A stretch of DNA of 64,000 nt from Pogostemon cablin (taxonomy: Eukaryota; Streptophyta; Magnoliopsida; Lamiales; Lamiaceae). The position numbers were made by a program, and so were the translations under genes. The stretch covers positions 13,366,036 to 13,430,035 of the forward strand of contig CM043012.1 in NCBI GenBank assembly GCA_023678885.1, in the 5' to 3' direction. This document shows, in pieces, positions 57,336 to 64,000 of the stretch (position 1 is the first letter of the stretch; the number at the start of each line of letters is the position of its first letter). A model generated the notes under the pieces. That model saw only the letters and a program-made list of their open reading frames with translations. It had not been told where the DNA came from and made no database searches.

Positions 57336-58380
57336 TTGCATTTCAAGGCAACTAATCGAAGCTTCTCTCTCCAATCAATTTCCCCACCACAACAGTATCT
57401 TCTCTCCAATCAATTTCCCCACCACAACAGTACCTTCCTCCGCTCATTATGGTTAGGGATGGCAATGAAACGGGTATTTCTGGATACCCGGCCAACCCAA
57501 ACCCTAATGGGATGGGACGGGTAGTTGTAAACGGGTTTGGGACGGGTACGGGTAGTTGTGAAAAATACCATTAGGATTTGAAACGGTTACGGGTAATGCC
57601 TCAAATACCCGCGGGTACCCTGTTTATATATATTTTTTATAAATTTTAATATATATTATATAATTTATATATTATGAGATATTTTGTATATTTAATTAAT
57701 AGTTATAAATTTTATTTAATCATATTTATTAAATATTTATTTAAAATAATAGAATTTATATTATATTTAATTAATAATAATGTAATTTTTATTATTATAT
57801 TTATTTAAACAATAAAAATATATAAATATATATTAAATAAATTAATATTAAATGGGTACGGGTACCCGCGGGTATTAATAAACGATTATGGGACAGGTAC
57901 GGGTACCATAATAAAAATTTTAAACAGTACGGATACGGATACGGGTAGTTATTTTTTAATCAGATATGGGTACGGGTACCCCCAAAATAAGCGGGTACCC
58001 TACCTGTTGTCATCCCTAACTATGGTTCCCCTCGGCCGTCATCCGGTGCTCCCTCACCCGCCCTCACTACATCCCCAATCACATCTCTAACCCTAACTAC
58101 ATACGCATATTCAACACCACCCTCCGCGACGGCGAGCCGAGCTCCGGCGCCACCATGACCACCAAGGAGAAGCTTAACATAGCACGATAGTTCGCGCGCC
58201 TCGGCATCGACGTGATTGAGGCGAATTCCCAGCCTCGTCAGATGCCGATTTTGCGGCGGTGGAGCTGATCGCACGTGAGGTGGATGGCGATGACATTTCG
58301 ATGATCTTTGGGATGGCGAGGTGCAACTAAAAGAACATCGAAAGGGAGATTCATCGCGACTATTGAAATCCACATGAAGT
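57336..58380 (+). pseudogene. 2-isopropylmalate synthase, 5' fragment, split by a MITE
   Basis: The ATG at 57336 starts a Ser/Phe/Gln-rich plastid transit peptide (MHFKATNRSFSLQ...). A MITE interrupts it at 57454. Past the MITE and one target copy, the same frame resumes with WFPSAVIRCSLTRPHYIPN, then YIRIFNTTLRDGE and SGATMTTKEKLNIAR. This is the conserved start of plant 2-isopropylmalate synthase, the first committed enzyme of leucine synthesis in plastids; TTLRDGE is part of its metal/substrate site. A TAG follows KLNIAR, then ARLGIDVIEAN, DADFAAVELIAREV, a shortened MARCN block and FIATIEIHMKY. The remaining 80 per cent of the enzyme is absent. No introns are seen, but the piece is too short to tell whether it was retroposed. 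Confidence 0.8.
57454..58018. mobile_element. hAT-type MITE inside the isopropylmalate synthase relic
   Basis: Ends TAGGGATGGCAATG and ...TTGTCATCCCTA are inverted repeats. 8-bp targets ATTATGGT (57446-57453) and ACTATGGT (58019-58026) differ by one base. The interior is acgggtacggg-rich at both ends and AT-rich in the middle, a common plant hAT MITE type. Confidence 0.85.
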
Positions 58381-58649
58381 ACATTCCAGAAGGGGGTTCT
58401 ATTTGTGATTTCAAATGCTCGTTTAATAATTTAGTAATGTAAATGTAAATGGTTAAAAATTGTAACACATTTTGATGAACTATTACATTTTTTGAATTTT
58501 GGATGAGGAAATATAATTTAATTACAAAATACTTTTGTTGAAAATACATTGTTAAATGCAGGTATTAGATCATTTGAATTCCAAACATTACATCACAAAC
58601 AACATACCTTCCATTAAGTTCTAATTGTTTAAATTATTTAGTATGGAAT
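58381..58649. other. AT-rich DNA after the isopropylmalate synthase relic, no gene seen
   Basis: No further enzyme sequence or repeat boundary is visible here. Confidence 0.4.
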
Positions 58650-59640
58650 GTTATACCCTTTACTATTATTGTCTTACCCTTTAGCATAAAATTATATATC
58701 ATTTGCACCATGTTATTATACTTTAATAACATAAACTTGAAACACTGTCAATAACAAATGTTCTAAAATCAATACTCTTTACAAGACGACAATATACTCC
58801 TTAATCATCTGCAATATACCATTTGTCTCATGTCATAATAATATCTTAACAATATAATCTCAAAATACTTTAAACTTCATACCCTTTACATGACAATAAT
58901 ATATTCTTTACTCATCCGCAATATACGCTTTGCATCATGTCATAATACCTTAATATAAACTTAAAACACCTTAGACTCCATACCCTTCACATGACAATAA
59001 TGTATCTTTTACACAGAAATAATGTACCCTTACTTATTAACAATGTACCGTTTGCAACCCCATAAAGTTTACATGACCATAACATATCCTTTACATGACA
59101 ACAATATACACTTTACTCATCCGCAATATACTCTTTGCACCATTTCATTATACCTTAACATAAACTTAAAACACTTTAAAATCCATGCCCTTTGTATGAC
59201 AATAATGTACCCTTTACACATAAATAATGTACTCTTTACTCATTAATAATATACCCTTTTGCAAACTCCATAAAGTTTACATGACCACAATATACCCTTT
59301 ACATGACAATAATATACCTCTTACTCATCCGCAATATACCCTTTGCACCATACAATGATACCTTAACATAAACTTGAAATACCCAAACTCCATACCTTTA
59401 CATGACCACAATATATCATTTACTCATCAATAATATACCATTTGCAACTCTATACAGTTTACATGATAATGACATATCTTTTACATGACAATAGCATACC
59501 CTTTACTCATCTGCAATGTACCTTTTACATGACCATAATGTACCTTTTACTCATCAATAATATACCCTTTGCAACTCCATATAGTTTACATAATAACAAT
59601 ATACCCTTTACATGAACGACAACATACTATTTCCAGTGAA
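58650..59640. repeat. Degenerate tandem repeat array, about 1 kb
   Basis: Words of the form ataccctttac, tcatccgcaatatac, tttgcaccat, gtttacatgac and cttaacataaactt recur in a loose order with a higher-order unit of roughly 110-240 bases. It has the look of an old minisatellite. Open frames through it are repeat artefacts. Confidence 0.75.
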
Positions 59641-61047
59641 CAATCACATTGATTGAATTCAAATATAGATTAGCAAAGTGTAAATGAAAAACCAAAATAT
59701 ACTATATTTCCTTCATATATAAAATAAAAACTGTCTCACTGTACTAATTCAACAGGTTATATATCGATAATATATCATAGGAAAAACTAATCATTTACAA
59801 CATGTAGGTTTATAGCTCCAACTTAATTAAAATTACCTTCATGTACTAGTTATCAAAACAACATATCTAAAAAAGTAAAGCAACCAAGAAAAACTATCAA
59901 ATATGCCTCTTCCCCATATTAACTTTCTCCAAATCTTTCCATTTTCCTCATCAGCCATTTTCTTCTCTTGTATAATCTTTAATGTTTTTTCCTTGTTCTC
60001 CTCAACTTTTTCCTTTAAAACACAAGGCTTATCCTTATAGAATTCAATGCAAATTTAGTAACTCGAACCCGCATCTCATTTTGATTTGACAGTAAAATTG
60101 TCGCTCAAATCTCAGTCCTTAGTATAAGCTGGAATCTCAGGCTTCATGGAAAACAAAAGTCATAATAAGTAAGCTTCATGGAAAACAAAAGTCATAATAA
60201 GTACTAATTAATTGTATAAATAAAATATAAAATTTAACACCATTGAAGCAGGTTGGCAGGCAAATCCCTTTTATTTTCCATTACAAACCGAATAAATTTG
60301 CTTAATTACAAGACTCTTAAATATGAGCATTAATTAATGTGACAATGGTAGAATATACACATATAGATCTAAGAAATGGTAGAAATGTTTATAATTTGTA
60401 TTTATGATTCTTTTTATCATTGTTTGCAATAGATATGATTAATGAATACGCAGGTGAGAACGCAATATCATCAATGGGTCGACGTTTCTATGCCGCTGAT
60501 TTGGGACTTCACTATTCACATACTATATCAACACCTCTTCTGTTCACCCCAATCCCCCTATCAACCTTATTAATCTAATTATATACAAATACTCTTATAT
60601 TTATTGCTCCACTATTTTATTTTTTATTTTTTTTGAAACAGTGAATGTGTCTACATTTTCCACTGTTTTTTCCTCATGTACTAATTACCACAATTATTTC
60701 CTTCTCCCTTCCAAGTTTCCAACTCATTATTATCCATTGTAAACATTATTTGTATAGTATTGTAGCTAGCACATTAATTTAAAAAAAACACATTACCAAC
60801 TTTCATTAATTGTTGCAATACAGAGCAATTAAACATAACATTAACTTAAGCAAGATCGCAAGTGAATAAGTAATACTAATATTTTAGAGAACTTAGCCCA
60901 ATTATTTCAATACCTACTTTTTTTCCTTATAATAATAAGGATTCAGCCACCAAAAGTCTACAACATTTACTAAAAATAAAGAAAAATTGATTTAAGAACA
61001 AAACAACATAACAAGAGAAACAATAGAATAATAAAATGGGTGACTAA
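59641..61047. other. Intergenic with one exon-like piece
   Basis: On the minus strand about 59876-60060 is open and encodes YKDKPCVLKEKVEENKEKTL and KIIQEKKMADEENGKIW, then RKLIWGRGIFD. It is charged and coiled-coil-like. Family unknown and no start or splice site is fixed. A 32-base direct repeat (agcttcatggaaaacaaaag and onward) occurs at about 60140-60200. The rest is AT-rich. Confidence 0.35.
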
Positions 61048-61290
61048 CCTAAGAAAAAGAAAATAGTGGTTGCTTGCTTGGCCTCTACCCTTCTGGTGGC
61101 CACTGTGACAGTAAGCTCCGGCAAAAGCAGCAGCACAATATGGACGCAAAGGCGGTTCAGAGCATCTGCTTCCCCACTGACTACAAGGAACCTGTGAGAA
61201 GAGTCTTGCCAAAGCCAACATCACCGATTCTATGGAGCTCATCGCCCATTGAGTTGGCCTTCGATGCCACCGTTAAGAACATCGGCGATG
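61048..61290 (+). pseudogene. Pectin methylesterase N-terminal (PMEI-like) fragment
   Basis: The first frame has KKKKIVVACLASTLLVATVT, a basic start plus membrane anchor as in type-I pectin methylesterases. In a second frame comes DAKAVQSICFPTDYKE, in a third CEKSLAKANITDSMELIA, and back in the second LAFDATVKNIGD. Together these match the inhibitor-like pro-region of plant pectin methylesterases, which act on cell-wall pectin. Frame changes of one base at about three places and the absence of the catalytic domain make it a relic. A gene duplicate that lost its 3' part is likely. Confidence 0.7.
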
Positions 61291-62521
61291 AGAATTATAG
61301 ACAGGAGTGCGGGAGTGAGGGAGAAAAAGTGCACAGCGTGAAGAATGGAAATGAATTTAGGGTTTTTTCCCTTATGTACTATGAGTCGGGTTTCTAATAT
61401 GGGTAGAGTCGAACTTAGGTGCATGGGTCTATATCCTTGCGCCCGGGGACACAAGAGTTTTTGCCTAAAAACAAATGTGCAAATTAGTGAGACATGCTAT
61501 TATAAATTAATACTATTGTCTATTAGTTTTAAATCTTATCATAATATATTAAAAGTGACTTGCATTTGGGAAACTTTTTCTTCCAATTTTATCCTTACTT
61601 ATTTCTTTTATTTGCATCTTTAATATTTTCCTATGCCACATGAGCAATACATATACATTTCTGAAATGACTTTTCGGTAGAATCATAAATCATAAATATC
61701 CCACATTGTTCATTTCACATTTTGACTAATTCATTGTATTTATACAGACTGTCCAGGTACTGCATGATCAATTATGACTCCATGTATTCATGAAATTTAA
61801 CCTACTTTGTAAAAGGATTAACGGGTGGCCCCTGCAATTCTGCAATGAAACTCATGGAATCTTAGTTAGTCATTATTTATAAATACAAACACACAACAAG
61901 ATGAGAAAAAAATTCTATAAGCAAAAGGCAATCAAAGACCTTCCATGTTTCTTAGATGATGGGAAAACAATGATAGGTACTTTCAATCATTTATTTAATA
62001 CTATTAAATTAAATTTTAGATGGAAGATTGTGATGGATATTTTGTATTTCTTTCCTTTTAATTCAAAACTATTATTTTCTTATTGAAGATAGATGTTACG
62101 GGTTTAGTATTGAGGGTAAAACCTTGCCATTCATGTAAAGGTGAAGCAAACTGAAAGGGCAACTACAAAACATGAAGTCACCCTGCTACACAACATGTAA
62201 ACATTAGAAATTTTAACAAAGTTAAAGCATTATTAACATTATTGTATTTTTCAGCTTTTCCTTGACTCTTTATATATAGTTCCAACACAATGGAGTCTAT
62301 CTATGGGTGGACTTAGCAATCAATGAGGGCACACAGTTGGATCAAATGAGTGTTAAGAACCATAATCACCTCATTGAATGTTGAAGTCAATAAGTATGAA
62401 GGTATGTTAAGATTTAAAAAGTGTCTTTCTGTTAAAATTTAAATACTGTCTTTCTGTAAAAATATATTACTACAAAAATATATTAATATAACATTATATT
62501 AAAAATTACCCAGATGAAATC
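61291..62521. other. Intergenic, no gene seen
   Basis: AT-rich. The frame at 61901-62086 (plus, 61 codons) is basic and Phe/Leu-rich without recognised motifs and is not called. Confidence 0.4.
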
Positions 62522-62659
62522 AATTTAACTTCAAATGCAAGTTTCATTGAGATGAACCAAGAATTGGAAGTGATTGAAGCTCTTCAAAAAAGATATGTAA
62601 AAGTTGCAAGAAATTTTGAATTTAATGAAGTAATTAAAGATGAGACCTTTTAGCATATA
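62522..62659 (+). other. Exon-like piece on the plus strand, gene unknown
   Basis: Open for about 45 codons to a TAG. It reads NASFIEMNQELEVIEALQKR and YVKVARNFEFNEVIKDETF. The charged helical composition looks coding. No family is recognised. Confidence 0.3.
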
Positions 62660-62914
62660 AAAGTACATATCAATCCCTACTGTCAAAACTCCAAAAAAAA
62701 AAAATCTCTACTGTCAAATACCTCTTGGACCAAATAACTAAGTATACCAATATTAAAACCCAATTGGGATAAAATAAGTCCTCAAATTAGGATTTTAAAC
62801 TTTAAACCAAAAGTAAACACCCTCTTAATAATTGTGTCCTACATGTAGGGACACAGGAACAAACAAAAGTTAAATATTTGCAAAACTTCTGCAGCAATTG
62901 AGAAATATACTTAC

Positions 62915-63025
62915 AGCAATTATAGAAGCAACTGGTTTCTCACGTTGGTCAATTCTTGAACAAACTGAAAGCACTACTGCATAGTACAAAGGAATTGCAG
63001 CAAGAAAAAAAATCCAATTATGAAC
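62915..63025 (-). CDS. Single exon of a membrane protein gene
   Basis: 111 bases, exactly 37 codons, bounded by TTTGTAG upstream and GTAAGT downstream. It encodes VHNWIFFLAAIPLYYAVVLS and VCSRIDQREKPVASIIA: one hydrophobic membrane span followed by a charged loop. The splice sites fit a phase-0 internal exon. No neighbouring exon on the minus strand could be identified within the window, so the gene is partial or a relic. I do not recognise the family with confidence. Confidence 0.5.
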
Positions 63026-63349
63026 CTACAAAGAGTAGCATTTCAGTTAGCACATTTAGGCATTTTACATGAGAAATCTAGATATAACTTTAATAGCAAT
63101 CAGGTTCTGAAAACTGAACTTCATAACAAATACCATACAAACAACTATTTACAATTGTAAACAATTCCCACTAGATACTACTAACTAATTAAAATTAAAA
63201 TATTTGAAAAAGGATTGTAGAATTTTAGTTGTCTTTCTTTTAAATTAAAAATCATAAGTTCAGCAAATTTGTTGATTGAGTTGCTAAATTTAAACAAAAT
63301 GAATGCATTGTAATGTACTTATAAAAGGCATTATACTTTTAATGGAGTT

Positions 63350-63506
63350 ATGAGGCTATACAATAGTATCTGAAAACCTTAGGAGAAGAGAAGACGTAGA
63401 ATACCAACATCATCCTATCATGGTATTCTTCTCTGATCTTGGAGATCAACAGGGTACACATTCCAGAACCAGTTCCTCCACTAGAAGAATATATAACTTG
63501 AAAAGC
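63350..63506 (-). pseudogene. Beta-tubulin fragment
   Basis: The frame reads FQVIYSSSGGTGSGMCTLLI, then SKIREEYHDRMML and FYVFSSPK. In beta-tubulin the same place holds the GGGTGSGMGT nucleotide-binding signature followed by LLISKIREEYPDRMM. Substitutions in the signature (first Gly of GGG to Ser, the Gly after Met to Cys), a one-base shift after SPK and a stop a few codons later show it is dead. Nothing of the rest of tubulin is visible nearby. Confidence 0.85.
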
Positions 63507-64000
63507 TAGCTGTAGAATAAAAAAAATCAGAATCCATATTTTTAATTCGACCATTTAGCTGTAACAACAGGCCACTGAAAATCAAATACCGTATCAAATC
63601 AAGTACAAGAGCCAACTAAGTACATGCAAGGAAAAAAATCATTAGTATATTCCACAAACCTATAAGGATGGCGACCAAACAAGAGAGACAAAACTGCAAT
63701 AGAAGGATGGAGAGAGAATGATCGATAAGCTTTATAAATGAGAGGAACATTTTACCCTAAAATGAGGAGTAGATTGCGAACATTTAAACAAATTTAAGTT
63801 CAAATAGAAACATTAGAATCCACAAGTCCCTATGAATGGTTATCAAATAGAGAAAATTCTAATTTTAACTAAAATTGCAATTTTAATTTTTTCTTTTAAA
63901 TTAGTTTTGGTCTAAAATAATTTGTACTTATATTTATTAAAATTAAAATTAAATGACAAATAAACAGGAATTTTCCTATTATTAAACAAAATTATATACA
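63507..64000. other. Intergenic, no gene seen
   Basis: AT-rich to the window end, without a coding frame or bounded repeat. Confidence 0.5.

Noticed and set aside
58020..58373. 117-residue minus-strand frame
   Set aside because: Opposite strand of the isopropylmalate synthase relic, whose plus-strand motifs are unmistakable.
59022..59246. 74-residue plus-strand frame
   Set aside because: Runs within the degenerate tandem array, so its openness reflects the repeat.
1..64000. CRISPR arrays, bacterial operons, ribosome binding sites
   Set aside because: Nothing of the kind is visible. Introns, plant retrotransposons and plant gene relics show this is nuclear plant DNA.
1..64000. tRNA or rRNA genes
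   Set aside because: I saw no cloverleaf with A and B box sequences and no rRNA-like stretch. A covariance-model scan would be needed to exclude a decayed tRNA.

Overview
This window is nuclear DNA from a flowering plant, almost certainly a eudicot. It is AT-rich and intron-bearing. It holds plant-specific retrotransposons (an Athila-type and a chromovirus-type Ty3 element, and a small gag-only element), many MITEs, an endogenous plant pararetrovirus, and decayed plant genes: plastid-type mTERF, 2-isopropylmalate synthase, pectin methylesterase and beta-tubulin. I see no intact, clearly functional host gene. The species cannot be named from the sequence alone.

Region 1-18 kb is one nested insertion. 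A host tandem duplication (copy 1 at 906-1190) has its second copy split into 1191-1294 and 17841-18026. Between the halves lies a Mutator-like element (1295-17840) with related terminal inverted repeats and a duplicated TTAATTAATA target. Most of its interior is a minus-strand caulimovirid genome. Reading downwards from 17513 it has coat protein with zinc knuckle, movement protein, aspartic protease, reverse transcriptase/RNase H, a putative transactivator-like ORF, then a promoter with TGACG motifs and a TATA box, and poly(A) signals. The coat-before-movement order suggests a Cavemovirus/Solendovirus-like lineage. An 8.3-kb Athila-type element (7278-15560) sits inside the coat-protein region. 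It has three LTRs, the middle one inverted, and no pol.

Region 18-27.5 kb is AT-rich, with duplicated blocks, a multi-exon RPA70-like pseudogene (20820-22944, minus; possibly Helitron-borne), (AT)n tracts and a series of MITEs with TA or 9-bp target duplications. Region 27.5-31.8 kb is a gag-only LTR retrotransposon whose LTRs contain a GC-rich minisatellite. Region 31.8-38.1 kb is a MITE field with no gene.

Region 38.2-43 kb has a truncated mTERF pseudogene and a two-exon basic protein gene broken by a stop and a frameshift, both minus. Region 46.2-53.1 kb has two related hAT-type elements on either side of a decayed Ty3 chromovirus-like element (47485-52490). Region 53-64 kb has isolated exon-like pieces, an isopropylmalate synthase pseudogene split by a hAT-type MITE, a 1-kb degenerate tandem repeat, a pectin methylesterase N-terminal pseudogene, a membrane-protein exon and a beta-tubulin fragment.

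The genes do not form a working pathway. The main interest is the stratigraphy of insertions: host duplication, then MULE, then virus (or virus carried in by the MULE), then Athila. All calls come from reading the sequence by eye. Identities, ages and family placements were not computed.
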